A stretch of DNA of 64,000 nt from Punica granatum. Taxonomy: Eukaryota > Streptophyta > Magnoliopsida > Myrtales > Lythraceae. Below are positions 37,301 through 47,960 of this stretch, in pieces (within the stretch, counting starts at the first letter, position 1; every line of letters begins with the position of its first letter). Below the pieces are notes generated by a model. That model had not been told where the DNA came from, made no database searches, and was given only the letters and a program-made list of their open reading frames with translations. The stretch is taken from contig NC_045128.1 of NCBI RefSeq assembly GCF_007655135.1, forward strand, positions 16,694,230-16,758,229. The letters run 5' to 3'. The position numbers and the translations under genes were made by a program.

Positions 37301-38730
37301 CGACCGTGCCCGTGCACGTCCATCCTTGCACCCGAATACCCTTTTAAGGGTTCCACCGAGTCACCCGACTCTCAAACACTTCCCTGACTCTTTCCTCGTA
37401 TTCCGAGGCTAGGTAAAACACTTTCGACTTAGAGGAGTTAGGACTTTTTATATTTTTGCATGGCTATGGAGTATTATGGTGTTTTCATGCATGTTTCATT
37501 CACAAGATTTAATTTTTATGCAATTTTATGTTATATTATACACGTACACTATCTTAGGACTTGCTACCATGTCGGAAAGGGGCTTGGATCATCATAAAGA
37601 AGACTATCCCGACCCTATTATGGCACATTAAGTCTCGGCCAATTCTCTAAAGGAGAGGGTTGAGATTTAAATTGCTCTTTTCGGGTTAAGATCGGTCTCC
37701 TTAGCCTATTCAAGTTAATTTCCGAGTTTGTTTATCATTATTGCATGCATGAAGCCGGTGTTATTTTATCCTTTTCCTTAGTTAACACGTTTGTGAATGT
37801 TTATATGTTTAAATGAGCTAAACAAATCGTGATAACGCCGGCTTTTGTTAAAAAGGAGTGCTATTTATCACGGTTGATGTTTGAGCATGCGAGAAATAAT
37901 TAAACCACGATTAGGAAATCATTCGTGACTCGGATAGAGCCATGAGAACCTTCGGCCACCCTTCACAAGATGAAGCCGAGGGCTTCTTGGCCTTCCTTGG
38001 GTCAAGAATGAGTTCCTTATCTCAAGTTTAATTTGTTGATCGGATGATGTGAAGTTTTACTTCAATGTCTTTACGATTCCCATTAAAATATCATGTAAAG
38101 ACTTTTTCAAACGAAGCATGCATGGATTCGAGTATCGATGACTCATTCGGGTCCATTTGGTTATGAGGATAGTTTCGGTCATTAGACCAAATTATCCTCG
38201 ATCCTTATGGAATCGTCTTGGTCGTCGAGTCGCGAATCGTTTTCACAATTAATGCATTCGGCACAACCCTTAAGCATTAATGCCACAAACTGGTTAATCG
38301 GGACGCTCACACGATTAAACTCACTTCACACTGATAAAGTTTACCCGAATTGGACATTAATTGATAACTCGCGTCGACGAGTCGTCAAAGGACGTTGGTG
38401 CCCTTTTCAAACTTATCAATTTCAAAACCCGAAACGCGCGGTCCGATGTAGCATGGACGTCTGGAAAGGGCTTCTGTGTCTCAACTTGAGTTTTTACCTG
38501 ATTCTAGGTAACTCAGGTCAAGATACAGAAGATCTTTCTAGATCACTTCCGGGCAGATCGACCGGTTCTTTGGCTTTTTTGGGTTCTTGCACAACCCTGG
38601 ATGATCCAGGGAATCGGTCGACACCGGCTACAGGCCGAGGTGGCCCGCACTGCGATCTTTTCCCTTTTCTGAAAACAATTTTCAAATAGAGGGCAAAATT
38701 GTCTTTTCACAATCCAGCGACATCCTTAGG

Positions 38731-38842
38731 GTTAGCATAACAGAAACACTACAGTACGGGATAAGAACGGGCTACCTGTTCAGGTGCAGGTTCATCTGCA
38801 TAGCCTTTTCTTATCTAACTGATGAGTTTCTGTTATCCTAAC
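38731..38842. repeat. 112-bp foldback (MITE-like) in LTR A-I
   Basis: The outer arms, 38731-38747 (GTTAGCATAACAGAAAC) and 38826-38842, are complementary at 16 of 17 positions. Inner arms 38760-38774 (GATAAGAACGGGCTA) and 38801-38815 are complementary at 13 of 15. The whole could fold into one long stem. The matching part of the Og3 LTR (about 45675-45730) has no such structure. It may be a tiny foldback transposon; I could not identify a target duplication with confidence. Confidence 0.6.
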
Positions 38843-39282
38843 ATAGACTCGGGTAACTAGAACAGTTGATCCTTGTCAGAAAACCTGTGAAATGCTGATT
38901 AACCTTTCACTCGACCTAACCAAACACTAGATAATGGTTAGGAGGAATTCTAGATTCCAAATCTAGAGTCAAAACACGAGTTTTGGTTAATTCAGTGGTA
39001 ATTCAGTGTCACAATACAGAACAACTGTAAAAGCGATTCACACACCTGAGATTTGACTCTCTTTGTCAAGTTCTCAAAACAAAGCCGAATGCTGAAACAT
39101 TGGCATATGTTTGATTGTTTAGCATATGGCATTTGCTTGCAAAAACACCCTTGGGTTAATAATCTGTTAATTCACGTAAACACGACAATAACAAACACTT
39201 TGTCTGTTATTAACATGTTGCGTGTTATCTTTCCGCACCTGTTTGCCATGCGGGTCGAGCCTGATCCCTAGGCCGAATAATA

Positions 39283-39356
39283 TTAGGGTTCAACGCCCTA
39301 ATCATCGAGCACAGGGTTCAACACCCTAATCAACACTCACAGGGTCCAACGCCCTA
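39283..39356 (+). repeat. Three small hairpins with AGGGT(T/C)CAACxCCCT in U5 of LTR A-I
   Basis: Three successive inverted repeats: TTAGGG/CCCTAA, AGGGT/ACCCT and AGGG/CCCT, each around a CAAC-containing loop, spaced about 29 bp. Og3 has the same trio (46113-46186). Conserved in two LTR copies; role unknown. Confidence 0.7.
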
Positions 39357-39843
39357 TTCAGTAAGAGCGTCCATTGAATTTCAGTTCTTCGGTCTTTTCC
39401 CTAAACTCACGGTGAGTTAGAGTGGAATAATAACCGAACGCAAAACGACTGGAATTCGACCCTTTTGTAATTTGTATTTATTGTTTTCGAGAGCATTGTA
39501 AGGATTTTATTTTGTACATTTATTCTGTAAGAATTCCAGTCGGTGAGCGAACGGTCCAAGAGTCGAATTAATCGAATCGGTCTAATGCTTGCCCAGACAC
39601 AAGTAAATCCAAGATCTCGCGGTTTTGGTTCACGCAGGGATTCAACCTCCATGGTTCGATGAATTGTAACGCAAGATTGTGAACCAATTCCCTGACACAC
39701 AGATTTACTTCTCTCTTGGCTTCTCAACCGACATCGTTTAATTCATCGAGTTTACGGTGTCAAAACGTGCGAGCTGAGCGCAACTTAATCCACGCGGTAA
39801 ATAATAAAACATGCAAGCCTAGCAAACCAGAGTACCGAAAGGG

Positions 39844-39866
39844 CGTGCGGGATATAGGCCCGCACG
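39844..39866 (+). other. Conserved U5 hairpin in LTR A-I
   Basis: CGTGCGGG, loop ATATAGG, CCCGCACG: a perfect 8-bp stem about 245 bases before the LTR end. The same structure occurs in all five other U5 regions in the window (4993-5015, 9072-9094, 20214-20236, 22410-22432, 46675-46697). A position in the leader just upstream of the PBS is where packaging or dimerisation signals of LTR elements often lie; this role is inferred. Confidence 0.7.
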
Positions 39867-40114
39867 TAACATGAACCCCCGAACACGGACTTTCCGGTTC
39901 CGTACAGACCAATGCCTTAACAACAACTAGGTGTTCCATACCCCTAGACCCGGGTAACTTATCCGCCCTCGACCTTCGGGTCGTAAAATGATAAGTGGCG
40001 ACTCCTTCTCTCACGCGTCCCCACGGGAAGGTGGACGTTCCGACCAAGCCGCGCGTTCCAAAAGCGCGCGATGCGGGCCCCGACGAGAGTCCACATTCGG
40101 GTCCGTACAATAAT

Positions 40115-40906
40115 CTATTGTCCTCTATATCTCTATTGAGCCCAAGGCATGGTTGATGATATCCTTGTATGGCTCAATATCTCTCTTTCTTGGTTTACCG
40201 GGTAAGTCTATCAGAACAAATGAGCTCGATATCGTTATATCGACTCATTTGGCTATGCATATACTTTTATACTTAACCACCAAGTGGCCGTGAGACATCG
40301 CTCCCGTTTCGTAGGAGGGACAAATCCTATCTTGGTCACTCACATTCTTTTCCATGCTCTGTGGCATATCCAATAACTGTCTTTATAACCAGCCTGTTAC
40401 GGTGGCGTTTGACAGTATCAAAGTATATGACATTACATGTAGGAATCCATGGTGACCTCAAGTCAAAGGACCATTACACTATAGTCACTTTGAGATCTGT
40501 TAATGACAGTCACGTAATAACCCATGTAGCAATCTCATGGCGGATCAGTCCAATACACATTACTCTTAATGAATACATGTGGTGTGACTTGATATCTCCA
40601 TATCCATGACTTGTGAGACTTGGTCATCAATCAACACCCACACTAGTCTAACCGTATTATCGTTGTTCTAATTAACGATAATACTTTGACTATGGACATT
40701 TAGGAATAATGTTCGGTAATTATAGGATCTCACAATCAAGTCACACTTGATGCCTATTGAACATACTATTCCAAGAACATTATTGTGTAAAATCATATTT
40801 AGCGCAATCTACACAATAACAGAAATGTCTCATTTTATAATATAATAGATATCATATTACAGAACTGATGATAGATTGCCTCTAGGGCATAAACCAATTC
40901 CCAACA
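40115..40906 (-). mobile_element. Copia 3' LTR, proximal (U3) part
   Basis: The right part of the copia LTR. On the minus strand it begins TGTTGGGAATTGGTTTATGCC at 40906, directly after the PPT. It continues leftward through the A-I insertion to 33554. Bases 40110-40114 are the right copy of the ATAAT duplication. No gene seen. Confidence 0.82.
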
Positions 40907-40917
40907 ATCTCCCACTT
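40907..40917 (-). promoter_or_regulatory. Polypurine tract of the copia element
   Basis: The minus strand reads AAGTGGGAGAT immediately before the LTR start TGTTGGG and a few bases after the pol stop codon. Tracts of this form are common before plant copia 3' LTRs. Confidence 0.75.
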
Positions 40918-40920
40918 GCA

Positions 40921-42409
40921 CTAGAGCCAATCTGGCATCTGTCTAATGCCAATAGATCTAGTGTGAGCCTCGTGCTTGCGCTGCACAAGAGGCTTCGTAA
41001 GTGGATCTGTGAGATTCTCATCGGTTGGTACTCTGCATATCTTCACATCTCCTCTGTCGATGATCTCGCGAATGAGATGGAAGCGCCTAAGTATATGTTT
41101 AGATCGCTGGTGAGACCTGGGTTCCTTAGCCTGCGCAATGGCTCTATTGTTGTCACAATAGAGATCCACTGGGTCTGCGATGCTAGGAACCACAGCAAGT
41201 TCTGTCACGAACTTCTTGATCCAAGCGGCCTCTTTTGCGGCATTAGAGGCAACAATATACTCGGCCTCTGTGGTAGAGTCAGCTACTGTCTCATGCTTGG
41301 AACTCTTCCAACTCACAGCACCTCCATTCAGGCAAAACACATACCCTGACTGCGATCTACTGTCGTCCTTATCGGTCTGGAAGCTAGCATCGGTGTAACC
41401 TCTTACAACAAGCTCTTCTTCGCCTCCATATACGAAAAACATCTCCTTATTCCTTCGTAAGTACTTAAGGATGTTCTTTACTGTGATCCAGTGTCTCTCA
41501 CCTGGATCTGATTGGTATCGACTCGTCATACTCAAAGCATATGAGACATCAGATCGAGTGCATAACATAGCATACATGATGGATCCAATAGCCGACGCAT
41601 ATGGAATCCTATTCATGCGGTCCCTCTCATCATGAGTAGAAGGACTCTGAGCCTTTGAAAGGCTTATGCCTTGTAACATAGGCAACGACCCTTTCTTAGA
41701 ATCCTGCATGCTAAAACGCCGAAGCACTTTATCTATGTATGCACTCTGACTTAGACCAACCAGTCTCTTGGATCTATCTCTATAGATCTTGATACCTAAC
41801 ACGTAGGTAGCTTCGTCTAAGTCTTTCATAGAGAAACACCTTCCCAACCAAGTCTTCATAGACTGTAGAGAAGGAATGTCATTCCCGATCAGAAGTATGT
41901 CGTCTACATATAACAACAGGAAGATCACTATGCTCCCACTAACCTTCTTGTAAACACAGGGTTCATCTTCATTCTTAATGAAACCAAACTCTTTGATTGC
42001 ATAATCAAAACGAAGATTCCAGCTCCTAGAAGCTTGCTTCAGCCCATAAATAGACCGTTGTAGCTTACAAACCTTTCTGGCACTATGTGGATCCACAAAA
42101 CCCTCAGGTTGTGTCATATACACATCCTCGAGGAGCTTCCCGTTCAGGAAAGCAGTTTTGACATCCATTTGCCAGATCTCATAATCATAATAAGCTGCAA
42201 TTGCAAGCAAGATCCTGATGGATTTAAGCATAGCCACCGAGGAAAAGGTTTCATCATAGTCAACACCATGAACTTGTCTAAAACCTTTTGCCACAAGTCA
42301 GCCCTTAAAGGCAATCACATTACCGTCCATGTCAGTCTTCTTCTTGAAGACCCACTTACACCCAATGGGTTTTGCCCTTTCAGGTGGATCAACCAAAGTC
42401 CATACTTGG
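40921..42409 (-). CDS. Ty1/copia polyprotein, RT and RNase H part, 5'-truncated
   Basis: The C-terminal end of a copia polyprotein, about 495 codons, stopping near the PPT. It starts upstream of the RT core (GCKWVFKKK at about 42338-42364), has the RT motifs WQMDVKTAFLNG, SIYGLKQASRSW and LLYVDDILLIG (YVDD catalytic loop), and ends with a copia RNase H (GYTDASFQTDKDDSRSQSG, STTEAEYIV, DNNRAIAQA). The frame has a single in-frame TGA at 42298-42300, in place of the Arg usual before LVAKGF; CGA to TGA is the expected decay of a methylated CpG. No frameshift is seen. Og3 cut the gene at 42410; gag, protease and integrase are not in the window. The copia lineage was not determined. Confidence 0.93.
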
Positions 42410-43981
42410 TGTCAGCACCCCATTTTGGCTCACCGATTTAAATTACATCATCAGCAATGATCCAAGCTATGACTTGAGCAGAGTACAGAAAAACGGCTCA
42501 ACAAAGCAAAAAATCACTATTCATCCTTAAGTCGGCAAAATCAAGCAGATGACATGTACACACGACAGAAGGACTCCAGGGGTCACCGAAGGGCAACAAA
42601 GTGACTAGAGAGCTCAACAATGTCCAAAACCAGCATTTCCAATTTACTACATGGACAGTCATATTTTCCGATAGTTCGCTCGATCATCGGAAGATAGCCA
42701 ATATTGGACTCCAAAAATCCACTCCAATGCCAAACAGATGAAAAGTGTCCCCAAAGGCATTTTGCAAATCATCTGCTCTATACAGAACAACTTTCTGTAT
42801 ACAGACAACTTTTCAGTGGAAGTCCAAAAATGTCGGTTTCTCGGAGAAAAATTAATTCCAAATATCAGATGCGGCCATGCCCCACAATGATACAGAACAC
42901 GTGCAGAGCTTCAGATTGTCTTTTGGAAGCCATACAGACACCCTGAATGACTTTCGAGCAGCAAACAAGCATACCCCTCTTCGGAAGAGTATAGTCGGAG
43001 ACTGGTCTGATAGAATTACGGGAAACGAAGTTCATACCGCATTGCCCTGAAAACTCTAGCGAACATTCACAATTGGGCAAAATAGACAGCAAAACCCTTT
43101 TCAGTTTCCCAAGTAACCTCCGAAGAGCGGAAATGGCCATTTTCAGTGGAAATGCATATCCGGAGATCCTTTTTACGGAAACTTGACGCCGGGTGTCTAT
43201 CCTACACCATGCTAGCCTTCTCGAGGCTCAACGTGGAATCGTCGGAATAAATCACACGACTCATCTAGACCTCCCGAGCAATACTTTAGAGGTCTCAGAT
43301 ACACTTTTCAAGTCCTTGGAGGTCTGATCTCGACAAACAGAGATTACAATAATCTCCGGAGTGCCCAAGCAACTCAGAAATCATTCTGAGAAATCCAGTT
43401 TCGGCCTCCTAGAATGTCTCCGGCCCCACGTTAGCATTACCAGCTTAAGGGACAATTGTTCACATTGTCTGACAATTTATGTCAAAATGACCAACGTGAA
43501 ATGCAGATACAAGATATGCTGTCAGAAGCGGACAACTTCGCTCTGGTTACCTGCAATGAGCAAAACCGACTCCCGAGCCTCATACGGACCCGAGGCATTT
43601 TTCCACGAAAAGTGCCAATCTTGGGCTCATTAAATCCGTTTCTCGCATATATGGACAATTCGACGTTCAATTTGAACCACGAGCTTCGAATGAGCGATCA
43701 ATCGAGATTCGAGCTTCCTCCCGACTCAACTCCAACCCAAGCGGGACCCACGACATCTTCTGCCCTTTTGCTCAAGACAAAGCTAGCCAAGTTGCATGCA
43801 AAATATCTAGCTTTCTCCTTCTTGCACTCAACCATCACTATCCATGCATTCAATGCTCTTAACTCTTCTCCATGAAGAATACTTGGATGACATTCATCCT
43901 TATCTTGCTTAGAAAATTCGGATCTCCCTAAGCCTTGCCTTAATCAAGCTTTTCTTCACTTAATTGCTCATTAACTTTGCC

Positions 43982-43988
43982 TATATAT
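43982..43988 (+). promoter_or_regulatory. LTR promoter TATA box of Og3
   Basis: TATATAT in GCCTATATATTGC, 1.57 kb from the LTR start, the same offset as in A-I and B-II. As the 5' LTR of an element with an intact PBS, it is the copy that would drive Og3 transcription. Confidence 0.55.
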
Positions 43989-44340
43989 TGCTCCAAAGTG
44001 ATTAAGCTAAGGACTTCTCCTCTTACACACTCTCTCCAACCTTTCTCCTTCAAGAAATCCTCTCAAACTCCATAGCCAAGAACACTCAAGAACCAGAAAA
44101 CTTCAGCACTTAGAAGGAAAAGAAAAGAGAACCGAAAAGATCCAAAGAGAGCCTTGAGTTCTTAAGTCGGAAGCCGATGTTCATCATCCCGACTTAAGCT
44201 AAAAAATTCTCAAAATTCATATCCCACTCATTTTGGACACATGGAGTTCATTGGTGAAGTTAGTTTTTCCATTTGAAGTCTTTAAATTATTTTTTCAGGT
44301 CATTTAGAGCATTTCGGGAGAAGAATCGTCACTCTCGGGT

Positions 44341-44530
44341 GAATAGTGCCAGCCGTGCGCTAGTCGGCGCACCCACGCACGTCCCGCGCGCACACCTCGC
44401 GCCCCGCGTGCCTGCCCGCGCGCACAGTCGCGCGCATCGCCGCTAGCCCCGCGCGCCCGTGCGCCTCCCGTGCCCTCCAGCCGCACGCCCCGTGCACCTA
44501 GCTCCCCGAACGTGCATGCCCTTGCACCCG
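44341..44530 (+). repeat. GC-rich segment in the Og3 LTR
   Basis: About 190 bp rich in GCGCGC, CCCGCG and CCGTGC words with no clear period. It occupies the place of the 940-bp minisatellite of A-I, flanked by matching sequence (GGTGAATAGTGCC or GGTGAACAGTGCC on the left, CCGAGTCACCCGACTCTC on the right). Confidence 0.75.
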
Positions 44531-46674
44531 AGCACTCTTCCAAGCATTCAACCGAGTCACCCGACTCTCGAGGCTAGGTAAATCACTCTTGACTTAGAGG
44601 AGTTAGGGCTTTTTACATTATTTGCATGGCTATGGAGTAATATGGCGTTTTATGCATGTTTAACTTACAAGACTTAATTTTTATACACTTTCTTGTTATA
44701 TTATGCATGTTCATCATCATATAACATGTTAGCATGTCGGGAAACGTTTGGATCGACCCTCGGAAGATCTTCCCGACCCAAAATAAGCAAAAGAGCTCTC
44801 GAGTTTGCCTCAAGAAAAGGTGACCGAGGCTTGGTTTGCTTTCCTCGGGTTAAGATCGGCCTTCTTAGCCCGATCCAAGCTTGATTCCCGAGTTTTCTCG
44901 TGTTTTCTTACGTGCATGAAGTCGGTATTGTTTTATCGATTCCTTAAATAACTTGTTTGTGAATGTTTGCATGTTTAAATGAGTTAATCAAATCATGGTA
45001 ATACCGGCTTTTGTCAAAAAACGTGTTATTCATCATGTTTGATGTTTGAGCATGCGAAAAAATGATTAAACCAAGACAAGGAAATTATTTGTGATTTGAA
45101 TCGAGCCATGAGAGTATTCGGCCATCTTTGACAAGGTGAAGCCGAGGGCTTCTTGGCCTTTTTGGATCAAGAATGATTTCCTTATTTCGAATTTAATTCA
45201 TTTCTCGGATTGTATGAAATTGTAATTTCGATATTTCCACGATTCCCATGTTAAAACATCGTTTACATGTCTTTTCAAAACAAAGCATGCATGGATTCGG
45301 GTATCGTAGACTCATTCGGGTCCATTCGGTTACGAGGGTAGTTTCGGTCATTGGACCAAATATCCTCGATCCTTACGGATTCGTGTTGGTCGTCGAATCA
45401 CGAATCGTTTTCACAATTAAAGCATTCGGCAATAACCTTAAGCATTAATTCCACGAACGGGTTAATCGGGACGTTCACACGGTTAATTCATTCAATTTAA
45501 ACAACTTTGCACGAATTGGACATTAATTTGTAACTCGCGTCGACGAATTACAAAACGGTGTTAATGCCCTTTTCAAAACCCTCATACTTTCAAATCCTTA
45601 TTGTGTTGTTCTCCTTTTTCTGAAAACAAATTTTCAAATCAAGGGCAAGAACATCATTTCGTGATTTGCCGACATCCTAGCGCAGTTTAAGATGTCAGTT
45701 GGGTATTCTGTATCAAAATACAATTATCGGACTAATCATTTCACTCGACTTAACCAAATCTTAGAAAATGGTTAGGCGGAACTCTAGGTTCCAAATCTAG
45801 AGTCAAAACACGAGTTTGGCTAATTCAGTGGAAATTCAATGTCACAATACAGAACAACTGTAAAAACAATCCACACACATGAGATTTGACTCTCTTTGTC
45901 AAGTTCTCAAAACAAAGTCGAATGCTAAAACATTGGCACGTGCTTGTTTGTCTAGGGTAGGATTTGCATGCCAAAATACCCCGGATTAACAACTTGTTAA
46001 AACACGTACACTCGATAATAACAAACACCTTGTCTGTTATTTACCTGCTGCGTGTTATCTTTCTGCACTTGTTTGCCATGCGGGTCGAGCTTGATCCCTA
46101 GGCCGAATAATATTAGGGTTCAACGCCCTAATCATCGATCACAGGGTTCAACACCCTAATCAACACTCACAGGGTCCAACGCCCTATTCAGTGAGAGCGT
46201 CCATTGAATTTTAGTTCTTCGGTCTTTTTCCCTAAACTCACGGTGAGTTAGAGTGGAATAATAACCGAACACGAGTCGACTGGAATTCGGCCATTTGTAA
46301 TTTGTATTTATTGTTTTCAAGAGCATTGTAAGGATTTTATTTTGTACATTTATTCTGTAAGAATTCCAGTCGGTGAGCGAACGGTTCGAGAGTCGAATCA
46401 TTCGAATCGGTTCTATGCTTGCCCAGATAAAAGTAAATCCAAGATCTCGCGGTTTTTGGTTCACGCAGGGATTCAACCTCCGTGGTTCGATGAATTGTAA
46501 CGCAAGATTGTGAACCAACTCCCCGACATACGGGTTTACTTCTCTCTCGGCTTCTTAACCGGCATCGTTTGGTTCACCGAATCTCCGGTGTCAAAACGTG
46601 CGAGTCGAGTGCAACTTAATTCATGCGGTAAATCATAAAACATGCAAGCCTAGCAAACCGGAGTACCGAAAGGG

Positions 46675-46697
46675 CGTGCGGGATATAGGCCCGCACG
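46675..46697 (+). other. Conserved U5 hairpin in the Og3 5' LTR
   Basis: A perfect 8-bp stem (CGTGCGGG with CCCGCACG) and 7-base loop ATATAGG, about 255 bases upstream of the LTR end and so in the leader RNA of this element. It is identical to the hairpin in A-I. Confidence 0.7.
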
Positions 46698-46954
46698 TAA
46701 CATGAACCCCCGAACATGGATTTTCCGGTTCCGCACAGATCAATGCCTTAACGACAAACTATGTGTTTCATACCCCTAGACCCCGGGTAACTTATCCGCC
46801 CTCGACCTTCGGGTCACAAAATGATAAGTGGCGACTCCTTCTCTCACGCATGTCCGTCACGCGTCCTCACGAGAAGGTGGACACTCCCAAGCCGCGCAAT
46901 CCAAAAGCGCGCATGCGGGCCCCGACGAGAGTCCACATTCGGGTCCGTACAGCT

Positions 46955-46973
46955 TGGCGACTCCACTGGGGAC
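46955..46973 (+). promoter_or_regulatory. Primer-binding site of Og3 (tRNA-Arg-like)
   Basis: TGGCGACTCCACTGGGGAC, three bases (GCT) after the LTR end; identical to the Og1 PBS. Confidence 0.9.
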
Positions 46974-47647
46974 ATACTTAGTGGGTTCGGGCTCGATCCC
47001 GTTTGCTTGCTTGCATGTTCATTTACCGCTTTCTGCAACTTTCTCGCTTATCTATTTTACGCATATTTACTTTTCTGCACTTGCATTGCATCATTCTAGT
47101 GGATTTAGGTACCACGCTTGAAATCCCACGAGCGGCAATCTAGGAATCTAGGTTAGACAGAGGTTCGAAGTAGGGGTACGGCGCGCGGTTCGACTGTCGC
47201 TTAGGCCTTGAAAAGAATCCCGCCTGATTTCAAGGAATTAATACCCTTGAGTCGGGAGCCCCCATCCCTAGTTAGTTGCTATCCTCGTAGTACCTAAACC
47301 ATGCATAAACAAGGACCGTCATGCTGGACCAAAATTGCCTTCATGCCGTCAACCGACCCAAAAGTTGAGTCTTTGAGTCGGCCTATAGTTTTTCCTTTAG
47401 GCGAGCCTTTTGCTGTTTTTCATAATGAGCGATGTACATTGTAACAGATACAGTTATACTTTACTTTTCTGCACCGCATGCATGTTTTCAAACAAACTAG
47501 GACATTGCATTGGTTTATTGCTTAATTTCCCTTTTTCAAATGAACCATCTTCATAAATCTGGAAACCTGAATCAAATCAATGCAACAGCATTAGCTTTTG
47601 AAAACTCATACATTGCCTGCATCCGATGTTTGCACAGCAACTACCAT

Positions 47648-47960
47648 GTCCCGCACGACAGGCGAGTCGTGCCAACCCTCGCGGGTAGACCACCCGCGGT
47701 CTTCACTTCTCCATAGCAAGATGTGTTATGACCAGAAGCTGAGTCCATCCCGGCCACCCACCCCGCATGACAGGCGAGTTGTGCCAACCTTCGCGGGTAG
47801 ACTACCCGCGGTCTTCACTTCTCCATAGCGAGATGTGCTATGACCAGAAGCCGAGTCCATCCTGGCCACCCACCCTTCACGACAGGCGAGTCGTGCCCAC
47901 TTTCGCGGGCAGGCCACTCGCGGCCTTCACCCTTCCTCCACGGCAAGACAAGCTGTGGCC
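47648..47960 (+). repeat. Three-copy repeat of about 115 bp in Og3
   Basis: Units beginning GACAGGCGAGT(C/T)GTGCC start near 47655, 47769 and 47881, each followed by CGCGGGTAGAC or CGCGGGCAGGC and CTTCAC. The first two share AGATGTG(T/C)TATGACCAGAAG. Og2 has two units. Confidence 0.8.

Larger units (their letters stand above)
34438..40109 (+). mobile_element. Solo LTR A-I (type A, 5.7 kb) inside the copia LTR
   Basis: A complete type-A LTR from TGTCAGCACCCCATTTTGG to GGGTCCGTACA with the 5-bp target duplication ATAAT on both sides (34433-34437 and 40110-40114). No PBS, PPT or internal region follows. It is 1.1 kb longer than the Og3 LTR, mostly because of an expanded GC-rich minisatellite (36361-37300), a roughly 200-bp extra segment near 38450-38650, and a foldback sequence (38731-38842). 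The open frames here (up to 370 codons at 36300-37412, 160 codons at 38207-38689) fall in the length-variable segments and look non-coding. Confidence 0.94.
42410..46951 (+). mobile_element. Og3 5' LTR (type A, 4.5 kb)
   Basis: A complete type-A LTR inserted into copia pol, from TGTCAGCACCCCATTTTGG to GGGTCCGTACA, followed by a PBS. The bases before it, CTTGG (42405-42409), are the expected target duplication; the right copy is not in view. It is collinear with A-I but lacks the expanded minisatellite and the 38450-38650 segment. It has a TATA box at 43982, a GC-rich stretch at 44341-44530, the GAGGCTAG-GTAAA motif at 44570-44581, three small hairpins (46113-46186) and the U5 hairpin (46675-46697). 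No gene seen. Confidence 0.93.

Noticed and set aside
36300..37412. Open frames of 370, 341 and 309 codons on the plus strand
   Set aside because: They lie in all three frames of the same 23-bp minisatellite and encode the same Pro/Ala/Arg/His repeat. The region is length-variable between LTR copies.
38207..38689. 160-codon frame in LTR A-I
   Set aside because: It includes a segment absent from the Og3 LTR, has no recognisable domain and no support from other copies.
34438..40109. Full-length element rather than solo LTR
   Set aside because: The 5.7 kb aligns end to end with the Og3 LTR, has no PBS or PPT inside, and the target duplication lies directly at the LTR ends.
40115..40906. Host promoter or gene fragment next to copia pol
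   Set aside because: It begins at the copia PPT, ends in TG..CA and continues on the other side of A-I, so it is LTR.
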